Below are positions 18,858 through 28,088 of a stretch of 61,185 bases of DNA, one piece after another. Source of the stretch: Petroclostridium xylanilyticum (GTDB lineage Bacteria > Bacillota > Clostridia > SK-Y3); the NCBI RefSeq assembly GCF_002252565.1, contig NZ_NPML01000022.1:1-61185 (forward strand). The letters are read 5' to 3'. Numbering within the stretch: position 1 is the first letter of the stretch; each line of letters starts with the position of its first letter. The position numbers were made by a program, and so were the translations under genes. The notes below the pieces were generated by a model. It had not been told where the DNA came from and searched no databases. It was given only the letters and a program-made list of their open reading frames with translations.

Positions 18858-18863
18858 CTTAAT

Positions 18864-18901
18864 ATAATATTAGTTGTCGACAATATTGATAATGATTATT
18901 A
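18864..18901 (-). promoter_or_regulatory. Promoter overlapped by a Fur-type box
   Basis: On the minus strand TTATCA (18892-18887), a 17-bp spacer and TATTAT (18869-18864) form a promoter. The plus-strand sequence TGATAATGATTATTA (18887-18901) matches the Fur 7-1-7 palindrome (TGATAAT-N-ATTATCA) at 13 of 14 positions and covers the -35 element, a standard repression position. Confidence 0.5.
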
Positions 18902-18942
18902 TTATTATTTTGTTTTGTAAATAAGGCTTCATTCTTCAAATT

Positions 18943-19755
18943 TTAAATAAACAAAAGTAGACTTACAGCCATTACCATCATCCCTGCAACAAGACCATAA
19001 ATAGAAAGGTGATGTTCCCCGTACTCTCTTGCAGTAGGTAAAAGTTCATCCAGAGAAATAAATACCATAATCCCTGCTACTAAAGCGAATAATATGCCGA
19101 AAACAATATTATTGAAAAAGGGAAGTAAGATTAAATACCCGATTAATGCTCCTACAGGCTCGGAAAATCCAGAAAGAAATGACAATAGAAATGCTTTCTT
19201 TTTGTCTCCCGTGGCATAAAAAACAGGTACGGAAACAGCGATTCCTTCAGGAATGTTGTGAATTGCTATCGCTACTGCAATTGCAATACCAAGCGACGGG
19301 TCTTTAATTGCTGATGTGAAGGTAGCCAGACCCTCAGGAAAATTATGAATAGCAATCGCAAGAGCTGTAAACGCACCCATTCTTAAAAGTTTTTCATCGG
19401 TGCTTTTTTCATTGTATTCCTTCATCTCCTCTACTTTACGTACTTCATGAGGATTTTCACTGGTAGGAATAAATTTATCTATTGCACCAATTAAAAACAT
19501 TCCTGCAAAAAATGCTGCAACTGTTGTCCACGATCCGCCTATTTCCCCCATTTCTTTTACCAGCGAATCTTTTGCCTTAAAAAATATTTCTATCATCGAA
19601 ACGTAAATCATAACCCCAGCAGAAAAGCCCAGTGTCACTGAAAGGAATTTCGTATTTGTTTTTTTTGTAAAAAATGCAAGAATACTACCTATTCCTGTAG
19701 ATAATCCTGCAAAGAGAGTAATGCCGAAAGCAAAAAGAATATTGCTTAATTCCAT
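18943..19755 (-). CDS. ZIP family divalent metal transporter
   Basis: A 270-aa, eight-helix importer of zinc or related divalent metals. The two amphipathic metal-path helices are intact: [10 protein letters not shown] near 137 and [13 protein letters not shown] near 165, both with the HN-PEG signature of ZIPs. A variable cytoplasmic loop ([20 protein letters not shown], residues ~102-121) has one His. The size and motifs fit the ZupT/GufA type. ATG follows AAGGAGGAG. It lies 87 bp after the CbiO gene on the same strand, in a metal-handling cluster headed by a Fur-family gene. Confidence 0.88.
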   Translation of the reverse strand: MELSNILFAFGITLFAGLSTGIGSILAFFTKKTNTKFLSVTLGFSAGVMIYVSMIEIFFKAKDSLVKEMGEIGGSWTTVAAFFAGMFLIGAIDKFIPTSENPHEVRKVEEMKEYNEKSTDEKLLRMGAFTALAIAIHNFPEGLATFTSAIKDPSLGIAIAVAIAIHNIPEGIAVSVPVFYATGDKKKAFLLSFLSGFSEPVGALIGYLILLPFFNNIVFGILFALVAGIMVFISLDELLPTAREYGEHHLSIYGLVAGMMVMAVSLLLFI

Positions 19756-19842
19756 ATTTAGCTCCTCCTTTTATGAACTATCAAATACTATCAGGATAAT
19801 ATTTACCCTTCAAAAATATTCATAAACATTGGATAATTAAGC

Positions 19843-20679
19843 TCACCTATTCATCCCCGCTAACTTGCATATCTCCATTTCTGCCTGGTCAATATTGACA
19901 GGAATATTGACTTCAAGGCCCCTTTGTCTTAGTTTACTAAATAATTGTATCAATATAGGCGGCTCCAGGTTGGCTTCTGTTAAAACATCTATTTGTTTAA
20001 ATATTTCTTCCGGTGTACCACTGCTTACAATATGCCCCTTATTTATAATGTATATAATATCTGCAATATGCGGAACGATATTGATGTCATGAGTAGTAAT
20101 AATGGTAGTTACGCCCATATCCCTATTAAGAGAATTAATAAGTTCTATCATCTCCCTCTTCGCCCTTGGGTCCAGCCCGTCAAAAGGTTCATCCATGATT
20201 AAAAGCTCAGGAGACATAGCCATAGCACCGGCCAGTGCCACCTTTTTCTTTTGTCCTCCGCTTAAGTAATGAGGGATCTTATCTAGAATATGGGTAATTC
20301 CCAGTATTCCTGCAATTTGCTCTACCTTTTCTTTCACTGTTCCTTTGTCCACCCCTCCATTTCGCAGTGAAAAAGCTATATCATCATATACTGTAGGCCC
20401 GATAATCTGTTCATCGACATTTTGAAAAACTACACCAATCTTTTTACGTATCTGTTTAAATTCTTTGGAGGGACTCACACCAAAAACAGAAATCTCCCCA
20501 TCTACCGGCTTTAAAAGTCCTAATATATGGGATAGCAGTGTAGTTTTTCCCGTGCCGTTTGGCCCTAATATTACAACCCTCTCCCCTTTATGTACTACAA
20601 AATCCAGTCCGCAAATACTGACCTCCGTTTTATCCGGATAAACGTGCTTAATACACCTTACCTTTATAATTTCACTCAA
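19843..20679 (-). CDS. cbiO: ECF transporter ATPase CbiO (cobalt/nickel type)
   Basis: A 278-aa ABC ATPase that drives the cobalt/nickel ECF transporter. Walker A is GPNGTGKTT (~39-47), the Q-loop VVFQNVDEQI near 83, signature LSGGQKKK near 140, Walker B LLIMDEPFDGLD near 160, and the switch His in TTHD. The start is TTG 20679, whose bases overlap the TGA stop of cbiQ, so the two genes are translationally coupled. GGCGGTGAT is the ribosome site. Neighbouring cbiM and cbiQ complete the transporter. Confidence 0.88.
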   Translation of the reverse strand: MSEIIKVRCIKHVYPDKTEVSICGLDFVVHKGERVVILGPNGTGKTTLLSHILGLLKPVDGEISVFGVSPSKEFKQIRKKIGVVFQNVDEQIIGPTVYDDIAFSLRNGGVDKGTVKEKVEQIAGILGITHILDKIPHYLSGGQKKKVALAGAMAMSPELLIMDEPFDGLDPRAKREMIELINSLNRDMGVTTIITTHDINIVPHIADIIYIINKGHIVSSGTPEEIFKQIDVLTEANLEPPILIQLFSKLRQRGLEVNIPVNIDQAEMEICKLAGMNR

Positions 20680-21380
20680 AATATCACCGCCACTGCTATT
20701 ATAATTATGCTAACTCCAATAGGAATATAATCTGATTTCTTAAACTTGTACCAGTTATTTTCTTGAGAAAGCTTTCCTTCATACCCTCTCAAAGAATATA
20801 TGTTATACATTCTTTCTGACATGTCAAAGGCGTGGATAAACAATACACCTATCACACCTGCCAGATTTTTTACATTAAAGAGTATGTTGGAAGGTCTAAA
20901 ACCCCCTCTAAGCTTTATAATCGTTAAAGCCTTGTGTAATTTTTCCAGCAATATAAAGAATATCCTGTAAGTAAAAAACATCCCGTCCACCACTACCCCC
21001 GGTAAAAACAAGCGGAAGAAGGAAAATATCCGGGTATAGGGCGTGGTAGTTATTAAAAGAATCATTGCCATAGCCGCATCTACCGCCTTTAATATTACTA
21101 CAAATCCTGCTTCTGCTGAATAAGTAAACCGGGTCAGTGCAAACACCAGGCTGAAAAAAGCAGGATATAAAGCAAAGTGCATTATTCCTCCTATAGGTAG
21201 CTTGCTTATTGCATTTAATAAGATTAAAATTATCAAAATCAACAATAATGGAATTAAATGGTTAGATATAACAATAGATACTATGATACTACCTGTTAAG
21301 AAAATTTTAGAGATGACCGAAGCCCTGTGCAGGCAGCCATCTCCATTGTTTGATAATTGATCAATATAGGCTATATCCAT
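20676..21380 (-). CDS. cbiQ: ECF transporter transmembrane component CbiQ
   Basis: A 234-aa membrane component linking CbiM to the ATPase. Four to five hydrophobic segments lie between residues ~25 and 120 and at the C-terminus. The coupling-helix motifs of CbiQ/EcfT are seen around ALTIIKLRGGF and SERMYNIYSLRGYEG, with an Ala/Ser-Arg-Gly core (LRG twice). Start choice: the frame is open to 21413, but those first 11 codons are a TGCA-rich intergenic repeat. ATG 21380 follows GGAGG at proper spacing, so it is preferred and removes the overlap with cbiM. Confidence 0.85.
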   Translation of the reverse strand: MDIAYIDQLSNNGDGCLHRASVISKIFLTGSIIVSIVISNHLIPLLLILIILILLNAISKLPIGGIMHFALYPAFFSLVFALTRFTYSAEAGFVVILKAVDAAMAMILLITTTPYTRIFSFFRLFLPGVVVDGMFFTYRIFFILLEKLHKALTIIKLRGGFRPSNILFNVKNLAGVIGVLFIHAFDMSERMYNIYSLRGYEGKLSQENNWYKFKKSDYIPIGVSIIIIAVAVIF

Positions 21381-21394
21381 AAGTTCCTCCAAAA

Positions 21395-22132
21395 TCAATT
21401 CTGCATTGTGCATTCTGCATTCTGCATTATTAAATCCGGCCTTACCTTCATGAAGAAGCCAACCACCAAGGACGTTACCAGGGTTTCAATGGCAATTCCC
21501 AGCAGCAATATGACAGCTACTGCACCCCATCCTGAAAATACAAAGATATGTATCTCGGATAGAAGTTCTTCGAGTTCTTCATGCTCAGCCTCAGCGTTAA
21601 GCTGCTCATCTTGATGAGCTTCTTCCTCATGGGGCAGCGCATGCTCCAGTCCTGCACTGGTCCCAATTACAATGCCTGCCATTAGTGTAGTAGATATCAA
21701 TAAAGTAACAATAACCGTAACAGCTACCGCTGTAACCGGTTTGATGTGTTTTGCTATCGCTTTAAATAAAAAGTACCCCACTATAACTTCTGTTCCAATG
21801 ATTAAGGTGTTTAGCCCTATAACCGTAATACCGCCATGCCCTATGAAAGCCAGTATAATATTGACAATAAAGACTGCTATAAATCCTAACCACGGTCCTG
21901 CCAGAATTCCTGCTAGTACGGTAAGGTTCAGGTGAAAAGGTAAAAAACCTAAAGGTACTGACATGGTTATAAGCATTAATGCACCTATAACTCCAATAAA
22001 CGGTACTTTTTTAGATAACTCTTCTTTTTTTACTTTTGTCACTGCAAACCCTAAAACACCCAGGGCCAATACATACCCCAGTATCCACCATACCGGCGCG
22101 ATCACTCCGTCCACAAGATGTAAATGACTCAT
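21395..22132 (-). CDS. cbiM: ECF transporter substrate-binding component CbiM, CbiN not separate
   Basis: A 245-aa membrane protein that binds Co/Ni. It starts MSHLHLVDGVI, the metal-binding CbiM/NikM N-terminus (here with an extra Ser, placing His at positions 3 and 5). Further motifs are PLGFLPFHLNLT and GHGGITVIGLN, the latter with metal-ligand His. A His/Glu-rich loop (HALPHEEEAHQDEQ, residues ~160-190) and a last helix near 205-230 may stand in for CbiN, for which there is no gene. The last ~11 residues (IMQNAECTMQN) are encoded by an intergenic simple repeat and are not family sequence. ATG follows GGTGAGAG. Confidence 0.85.
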   Translation of the reverse strand: MSHLHLVDGVIAPVWWILGYVLALGVLGFAVTKVKKEELSKKVPFIGVIGALMLITMSVPLGFLPFHLNLTVLAGILAGPWLGFIAVFIVNIILAFIGHGGITVIGLNTLIIGTEVIVGYFLFKAIAKHIKPVTAVAVTVIVTLLISTTLMAGIVIGTSAGLEHALPHEEEAHQDEQLNAEAEHEELEELLSEIHIFVFSGWGAVAVILLLGIAIETLVTSLVVGFFMKVRPDLIMQNAECTMQN

Positions 22133-22164
22133 AAAATTCTCTCACCTTTGCTTTTTATTTTAAA

Positions 22165-22277
22165 TTAACTGCCACGCCGGGCGCATCCGGCACAAATAAT
22201 GATGAAAATATGCTAAACCGGACTTTTTCTGTGGTTTCAGTTTTACTCCCCACTGTTCACTTCCCACTATTTTCATA
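22165..22277. repeat. Intergenic structured repeat, copy A
   Basis: This element between the Fur-family gene and cbiM shares blocks with 45561-45673: TTAAC-GCCACG, CACAAAT-ATGATGAAAATA, GTTTTACTCCCCAC and CCCACTATTTTCATA. The small hairpin in it is GCCGG / CCGGC (22176-22180 with 22187-22191). In copy B the same position has a different but still perfect stem. The ends ATGAAAATA and TATTTTCAT can pair. Confidence 0.6.
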
Positions 22278-22700
22278 TTAAATTGCTTGCTGGCAGTCGG
22301 GACAATAACCGTACATTTCCAAACGGTGTCCGGTTATTTTAAACTGGGTTTGGTTTTTAATGCTTTTCTCAAAATCAGCAACCGGACATCCTTCTATCTC
22401 TATCATTTTTTTGCAACCCACACAGATAATATGATGATGATGCAAATTGGAATTTATTTCATATCTATATTTATTATCACCAAAATTTATTTTGTTTAAC
22501 ATGTTATTTGAAGATAATAACTCAATGGTTCTATATACAGTCGTAAGACATGTGCCCGGATTAAGTTTTTTTGCTTCCAGGTATATTTCCTCTGCCGACA
22601 GACATGTATTACTCTGTGAAAGTATATTCAGAATCGCTTTTCTCTGCTTTGTTATCTTACATTTCCGATCTGTAAAAAAGTTTTTCAATCGATTGTCCAT
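22278..22700 (-). CDS. Fur-family metal-responsive repressor
   Basis: A 140-aa DNA-binding repressor with an N-terminal winged helix (QRKAILNILSQSNTCLSAEEIYLEAKK, then TVYRTIELL recognition helix) and a C-terminal dimer domain. That domain carries an HHHHIICVGCKK metal site and a second CPDC pair, so a structural Zn(Cys)4 site is present. Start choice: ATG 22712 has no ribosome site, while ATG 22700 follows GGGGAG. A 7-1-7 palindrome just downstream of its promoter suggests autoregulation. It heads a cobalt/nickel ECF and ZIP cluster, so Zur- or Nur-like sensing is plausible; Fur or PerR cannot be excluded. Confidence 0.85.
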   Translation of the reverse strand: MDNRLKNFFTDRKCKITKQRKAILNILSQSNTCLSAEEIYLEAKKLNPGTCLTTVYRTIELLSSNNMLNKINFGDNKYRYEINSNLHHHHIICVGCKKMIEIEGCPVADFEKSIKNQTQFKITGHRLEMYGYCPDCQQAI

Positions 22701-22718
22701 GTCTCTCCCCATCCTATT

Positions 22719-22774
22719 TGCAAATCATTTGCATTTCCATTTAGCATTATATTCTTTTTTCAAAATTCCGTCAA
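22719..22774 (-). promoter_or_regulatory. Promoter and 7-1-7 operator of the Fur-family gene
   Basis: On the minus strand TTGACG (22774-22769), a 17-bp spacer and TATAAT (22751-22746) form a near-consensus promoter. Immediately downstream, TGCAAAT-C-ATTTGCA (22719-22733, plus strand) is a perfect 7-1-7 inverted repeat, the geometry of Fur/Zur/PerR operators. It lies at about +5 to +20, where binding would block transcription. Confidence 0.7.
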
Positions 22775-22807
22775 TAAAAAAATTTAAAAAATCATCGAAT
22801 TTTATTT

Positions 22808-24724
22808 TCATGCAGTAAAATTTTGCTCCATGGAAGTTCTTTGATCACATGAGGCAATTGGAATAGTTACCGTTACCTTAGTCCCCACATTATATTTGCT
22901 TTTGTATGTTATCCCGTATCCATCCCCATAGCATAATTTTATTCTCTGGTTTACATTTCTGATAGCATAACCATGGTTGCCCGCAGTGCTTTGGAGCAGT
23001 GGATCATTTATTTTTACATTTAGTTCTTCCAACTCTTCCGGTTTCATTCCTATACCGTTATCAGTAATTTCATATGCGATCGTGCGGTCATCACGTTTTT
23101 TTACAATTATTTTTATAAATCCGTTTCCCTCTTTTTTATTTAAACCATGAATGATTGCATTTTCTACAATGGGTTGAAGAATTAATTTCGGGGTCTTTAA
23201 CTGTTCGATTTCCGGTTCTACATCTATTAGGTAATCCATCATTTCCCCACACCGCAGCTTTTGGATAAACAAATAATGTTTGGCATGTTCGACCTCTTCC
23301 TTAATTAGAATTTCTTCGCTGCCCCCGCTCAACCCTATCCTAAAAAATGTTGAAAGAGAAGCTATAAGCTTTGAAGCTTTATGGGCATTCCCTGAAAGCA
23401 CCAGCCATTTTATGGAATCCAGTGTATTGTACAAAAAATGAGGATTGATCTGGGCTCTAAGTGCTTTTAGCTCTGACTTTCTTAAAGCCTTCTGCTCATC
23501 AACAATTTTATCCAGCAAGCTGTTAATTTTATCTATCATAAAATTAAATTCTGTGCTTAACTGATTTACTTCAAGACATCCTTTTACATTAACTTTTTGT
23601 GATAAATTACCATTTCTAATCTCTTTAATAGAAGTAACTATTTTTTTGAGAGGGTGGGATACATTATTGAGTATAAAAGTGCTGATTGATGCTATAACAA
23701 AAAAAGACAGTATCCCTATGGAAATAATCGATAGCAGAGTACTTGAAACAGAATTCTTCAGCTCACTCACCGGAATGGTAATAATAAGCTTCCAGTTGTT
23801 TATTGAAAGAGGTGCAGAAAAAATAAAGCTTTGCTCCTTTCCAACCGTTCCCTCAAAAAAGCTTTGACTGCCGTTGTAACTCATAACCCTGTTCATGGTA
23901 TTTTTATCAAATTCTATTGTCTTTAAAAGCTGTCCCCGGTTTTCACTGGCTAAAATATTCCCGCTTTCATTAATGATATATAGGTTGCCATGTTTACCAA
24001 ATCTAATATTATCAATAAGTCTGGACATATTCTCGAGATTAATGCTTATCGCTATATATCCAATGTCTTTAAAGTTTTTTTCATTAACAATATATCTTAT
24101 TAACATAAATTGATTTAGCTGTGCATTGATATCCGTATTGCTATTTTTTAAAATCTGTTCTGCAGAATTGTTATAAAAACAATTAGTCCATACCAGTTTC
24201 CCTTTAGCTTGGTATGCATTCTGAAACCATTCATTCCCTAGATGGTTTCGAAAGTTATAAGCTGTGAAATGAAGCCTTCGCGCAATAACAGTACTTTCGT
24301 GTGTGACAAATATAATATCATCTATTAAATTTTGTATATATGTGAGCCCCTTATCATGTATATCATACTTATTAAAGTCAATGCAGCTGTTTAAATATTT
24401 ACCTACCTCACTTTCGCTTACGCTTTTCGATGAATCCAAATAATCCTGAATCCTGGAATCAGTAGAAATCATAAGGGCTGTATTTTCAACCAGCTTAAGC
24501 CTGGCATTGATTTTATCCGTTGTTTCCTGAAGGATAAGCAACCCTGTTTCTTTGAAGCTTTCCTTTATATAGTTAAAGGATTTAATATATGTGATCGCTG
24601 TAATGATTGCTATTGTTGCCAATATAATAAAACCAATGATAACATTAATTTGCAAGTTTAGAGGATAGTCATAATATTTTTGTTTGCAGTGTTCATAAAA
24701 ATTACTTATCTTTACATTAAACAT
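22808..24724 (-). CDS. YesM-type sensor histidine kinase
   Basis: A 638-aa membrane kinase. Helix 1 lies near residues 28-50. An extracytoplasmic sensor of ~250 residues follows, then helix 2 near 328-350 and a HAMP linker (VNVKGCLEVNQLSTEFN...). The His_kinase block RAQINPHFLYNTLDSIKW has the phosphorylated His, and the ATPase part has the N-box IVENAIIHGL and G-box DNGIGM. This is the LytS/YesM class. Start choice: ATG 24724 follows GGAGGTCCAT; earlier ATGs lie in that site. The partner is the YesN-type regulator at 26284. The gene lies 31 bp after an orphan sugar-binding lipoprotein, suggesting joint sensing. Confidence 0.88.
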   Translation of the reverse strand: MFNVKISNFYEHCKQKYYDYPLNLQINVIIGFIILATIAIITAITYIKSFNYIKESFKETGLLILQETTDKINARLKLVENTALMISTDSRIQDYLDSSKSVSESEVGKYLNSCIDFNKYDIHDKGLTYIQNLIDDIIFVTHESTVIARRLHFTAYNFRNHLGNEWFQNAYQAKGKLVWTNCFYNNSAEQILKNSNTDINAQLNQFMLIRYIVNEKNFKDIGYIAISINLENMSRLIDNIRFGKHGNLYIINESGNILASENRGQLLKTIEFDKNTMNRVMSYNGSQSFFEGTVGKEQSFIFSAPLSINNWKLIITIPVSELKNSVSSTLLSIISIGILSFFVIASISTFILNNVSHPLKKIVTSIKEIRNGNLSQKVNVKGCLEVNQLSTEFNFMIDKINSLLDKIVDEQKALRKSELKALRAQINPHFLYNTLDSIKWLVLSGNAHKASKLIASLSTFFRIGLSGGSEEILIKEEVEHAKHYLFIQKLRCGEMMDYLIDVEPEIEQLKTPKLILQPIVENAIIHGLNKKEGNGFIKIIVKKRDDRTIAYEITDNGIGMKPEELEELNVKINDPLLQSTAGNHGYAIRNVNQRIKLCYGDGYGITYKSKYNVGTKVTVTIPIASCDQRTSMEQNFTA

Positions 24725-24755
24725 ATGGACCTCCATCATTAATACAAGCCACCAG

Positions 24756-26078
24756 TCAATTATTATTTCTTAAAAGTATTTCTTTCAAATCTTTTTCAAT
24801 ATTTTCTATGGCTGTCCTGGCACTGATTTTACCTAAAACAGCATTCGTAAAATTTACTTGCATTGATTCAGAAATAGAAGCATAGTAGGGAGAAACAGGT
24901 CTGGGTTTTGCAGATTCAAAAATGCCTGTAAAATCAGTTACCCATGGATTTGCCTTTTTCACCTGTTCGTTATGATATACAGCCTTTCTTGCTGGTACGT
25001 ATCCCCCTACCGTGTTATCCAATACCTGTGCATCATAACTGCTCATCCATTCAATGAATTTCCACGCCAGTTCAGGGTTCTTTGAGTGCCGGTTAATTGT
25101 ATAATTCCAACCTCCAAGGGTTCCCCTGCTCATTTTCCCTTTCGGCCCGACAGGTAGTGGTGCTACCCCTACCTTTCCTTTTACTTTGGAATCTTCTCCA
25201 TTTAACCGTTTATATGCATAAGGCCAATTTCGCATGAATATGGCCGTCCCGTCCTGAAATGCTATACGGGCATCTTCCTCCTGAAAGCCTAATACATCAT
25301 GAGAAGATACATCCGAATTGATAATATCGATAAAGAGTTGAAGCCCTTCAATAGATTCAGGGGTGTTGATCACTACCTTCCCATTTTCAAAAACTTCTCC
25401 TCCGTTATTCCATATAAACTCCAGAACGTTGCACACTAATCCCTCATAGGACACCCCCTGAAATATATATCCATACTTTATTCCAGGAAAATTTTTATTT
25501 TTCCTGACTAACGCCATTAACTCTTCATAAGTTTTTGGCGGTTGAGAAATAATGTCACTCCTATAATACAAAAAAGGTGCATCAGTCCTGCTGGGAACTG
25601 CATAGATCCTCCCATTGTACGTGCATGCTTCAATAGCATTTGCAAAGAACTCCTGCTGCTTGGCTTCGTCAAAAAACCTGTCCAAGGGTAGTATCCAGTT
25701 TGCAGAAGCCAGTCCGGCAATCCATATAATATCGGCATTGAATACGTCAAAGCTGCTATCCCCTGCCGACAGAGCAACCTGGTAGGCATTGAACTGATAA
25801 TCCGTAGAATCGGGCAGTTGCTGCAGCTTAACCTGTATATCCGGATTTGCTTTTTGGAAAAGCTCAATATTTCTTTTCATGCTCCCTCCATGGTCATTTC
25901 CTCCATAGGAGTAGATGATGGTCTTTTTATCAACTGTTATAGAATTGTCCTGCTTTTTTTCGGTGGACTGGCCGGATATATCGGTATTATTATACTTAGA
26001 TATGCATCCCGGTATAGAAAAGGTCAAAACAACGACTAGAAATATAAATAACAGCTTTATCCTTGTAATATTTTTCAT
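24756..26078 (-). CDS. Orphan sugar-binding lipoprotein linked to the histidine kinase
   Basis: A 440-aa solute-binding lipoprotein with lipobox SIPGC (Cys at ~25). It is a paralogue of the binding protein at 28089: shared stretches include DVFxxDxIW, a YEGLVCN-xEFI segment, RNWPY, GTLGGW-versus-TLGGW and PRPVSP. It is co-oriented with and 31 bp upstream of the kinase gene and has no permease of its own on this strand. Inference: it presents a sugar to the kinase sensor domain, or feeds the permeases at 29506-31670 as a second receptor. Upstream (26079-26283) is the divergent control region. Confidence 0.82.
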   Translation of the reverse strand: MKNITRIKLLFIFLVVVLTFSIPGCISKYNNTDISGQSTEKKQDNSITVDKKTIIYSYGGNDHGGSMKRNIELFQKANPDIQVKLQQLPDSTDYQFNAYQVALSAGDSSFDVFNADIIWIAGLASANWILPLDRFFDEAKQQEFFANAIEACTYNGRIYAVPSRTDAPFLYYRSDIISQPPKTYEELMALVRKNKNFPGIKYGYIFQGVSYEGLVCNVLEFIWNNGGEVFENGKVVINTPESIEGLQLFIDIINSDVSSHDVLGFQEEDARIAFQDGTAIFMRNWPYAYKRLNGEDSKVKGKVGVAPLPVGPKGKMSRGTLGGWNYTINRHSKNPELAWKFIEWMSSYDAQVLDNTVGGYVPARKAVYHNEQVKKANPWVTDFTGIFESAKPRPVSPYYASISESMQVNFTNAVLGKISARTAIENIEKDLKEILLRNNN

Positions 26079-26186
26079 GAAAGTTTACTACCCCCCCCTT
26101 TAAAAATAATATGCAATTGGAAATCCAAATCTTTTAAAGTTTATTCTCCCAGTTTTTTCTTCTATTAATAAGTATATGGAATATAT

Positions 26187-26215
26187 TTATATTTTATATG
26201 AAAGTATGATATAAT
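26187..26215 (+). promoter_or_regulatory. Possible promoter of the YesN-type regulator gene
   Basis: TATAAT at 26210-26215 is a consensus -10, with a weak -35 (TTATAT, about 26187-26192) 17 bp upstream. It lies ~70 bp before the ATG at 26284 in the 205-bp gap between divergent genes. No repeat resembling the 5.4-kb operator was found here. Confidence 0.4.
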
Positions 26216-26283
26216 TCAACTATACAGTCATAGCTATAACTGGTTGTTTTATGCAGAGTGCATAAAATATGAGGGGGATGTAA

Positions 26284-27927
26284 ATGTATAATATCATGGT
26301 GGTGGATGACGAAACTATCATTAGAGAAGGTCTCGTAAATTCTATTGATTGGAATAAATACGGATATAATGTGGTTGCACAAGCTGAGAATGGAAAAAAA
26401 GCACTGGAGATTGCACAAGAGGTTAAGCCTCATATCATTTTGACAGATATCTATATGCCCATCTTGGATGGAATAGAATTTGCAAAAGGAATCAAGCAAG
26501 TATTACCCGAAACTGTAATTATTTTTCTAAGCGGCTACAATGAATTCACTTATGCTCAAAGAGCAATAGAGCTAGGTGTCTTTAGATATCTTACCAAGCC
26601 TATCGATGAAGAAGAGCTGCTGCTGGTATTGGAGGAAGCATGTAAGGATTTGGAACATAAAGAACTTGAACAAGCACAGATTAATAAATTAAAATTATTA
26701 ATACAGGATAGTTTACCGCTTTTAAAAGAAAGGTTCTTTCTTAGTCTTGTCAAAGGTAAGTTTCAAGAAACTGAAATCATAAATAAACTGAAGTACTTAA
26801 ATATTGACATTCATGCTGACCGATTTTTTTGCTTGATCATAAGTCTAGATGACTATTTTAGTCTGATCGAAAAACAAAATGAGGATGATATCAACTTACT
26901 GAAATTTGCTGTCCAAAATATGTCTGAAGAAATACTATCAGAGTTGGAAAATTCTTTTTTTGTATTTGAAGAAAAACCTAATGAAATTGGAATATTATTT
27001 TGCTATAAAAATGATACCTGTCCAAGTTACCTGTCAATAATACATCCAGTACTGCAAAAGATTCAGGATTCTGTTAGAAGATATTTAGACACAACAGTAT
27101 CTATTGGCATTGGCAGGAGTTATGACACTATGACAAAAATTTGTATGTCCTATAAAGAAGCCGAGGATGCGCTGGAGTACAGGACGACTTTTGGTAAAAA
27201 CAGTATCATATATATTGGTGATATTGAACCCCCATCAAAGCGTACTATTCCCATTAGCGCTTTTGAAAAGTTAAATGGACTGATGAAAGCTGTAAAAAGT
27301 GGAGATACTCAGCTTTCTTTCGCTACTTTACATGAAATATTTGAAATACTTAAGTCAGAAAATACTCTGACTAAAGACTATATGCATCTTTTTATGATAG
27401 AGGTTATCAATAAATTCATAACAATAATCTTGGAATTTAACGGTGATATTAGGGAAGTGTATGACCATAAATTCACGCCTCTCACTTTATTGAACATTGA
27501 TACACTGGAAGATATTCAATCCAAATTACAGGAATTGGTAAATATTGCTATTGAATTTATTCATTCAAAGCGAAAAACTGTCAATAGAAACTTTATTGAA
27601 AAGGCAAAAGAATTTATCAATAACAACTATATGATAGAAGGCTTAAATCTCAGTATGATCGCTGATAGTGTCCATATAAGTCCGGGATATTTAAGCCAGC
27701 TGTTTAAACAAATTGTAGGGGAATCATGCATTGAATATCTTTCCAAGGTCAGAATAAACCAGGCAAAGAAGTTATTAAAAGAAACCAACCTGAAAACCTA
27801 TGAGATTGCATATAAGGTTGGCTACAGCGACCCTCAGTATTTCAGCACCTGCTTTAAGAAATATGTAGGCGTCCCTCCTACCGATTACAGGGATATGCTC
27901 ACAAACGACATTTTTAATGATGAATGA
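26284..27927 (+). CDS. YesN-type response regulator, REC plus AraC HTH
   Basis: A 547-aa response regulator. The receiver domain (1-120) has the acidic pair Asp8/Asp9, phospho-acceptor Asp55 in LTDIYMP and Lys105 in YLTKP. A ~300-residue middle region follows, ending with the AraC-type double HTH: LSMIADSVHISPGYLSQLFKQ, then YEIAYKVGYSDPQYFSTCFKKY (the AraC signature). Such regulators pair with YesM kinases to switch on CUT1 importers. ATG follows GAGGGGGATG. The kinase is divergent at 22808 and the importer genes follow after a terminator, so they probably form its regulon. Confidence 0.9.
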   Translation: MYNIMVVDDETIIREGLVNSIDWNKYGYNVVAQAENGKKALEIAQEVKPHIILTDIYMPILDGIEFAKGIKQVLPETVIIFLSGYNEFTYAQRAIELGVFRYLTKPIDEEELLLVLEEACKDLEHKELEQAQINKLKLLIQDSLPLLKERFFLSLVKGKFQETEIINKLKYLNIDIHADRFFCLIISLDDYFSLIEKQNEDDINLLKFAVQNMSEEILSELENSFFVFEEKPNEIGILFCYKNDTCPSYLSIIHPVLQKIQDSVRRYLDTTVSIGIGRSYDTMTKICMSYKEAEDALEYRTTFGKNSIIYIGDIEPPSKRTIPISAFEKLNGLMKAVKSGDTQLSFATLHEIFEILKSENTLTKDYMHLFMIEVINKFITIILEFNGDIREVYDHKFTPLTLLNIDTLEDIQSKLQELVNIAIEFIHSKRKTVNRNFIEKAKEFINNNYMIEGLNLSMIADSVHISPGYLSQLFKQIVGESCIEYLSKVRINQAKKLLKETNLKTYEIAYKVGYSDPQYFSTCFKKYVGVPPTDYRDMLTNDIFNDE

Positions 27928-27957
27928 TGCTTAATGTAGATTAAGCATCATTTTTTA
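27923..27957 (+). terminator. Terminator after the response regulator
   Basis: AATGATGCTTAAT (27923-27935) pairs perfectly with ATTAAGCATCATT (27940-27952) around a GTAG loop, followed by a T-run. The stem begins inside the stop-codon region of the regulator gene. Confidence 0.85.
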
Positions 27958-28088
27958 TTGTCTAAATTCATAAAAATATCAAACAAAATCATTAGATATT
28001 CTATTAAAAATTGATAATGAAAATTTTAAAATAGTAAATGTAAGTTAGTAAATCTAAAAAATCTAAAAAATAAGGGAGGCAAAGTTTA

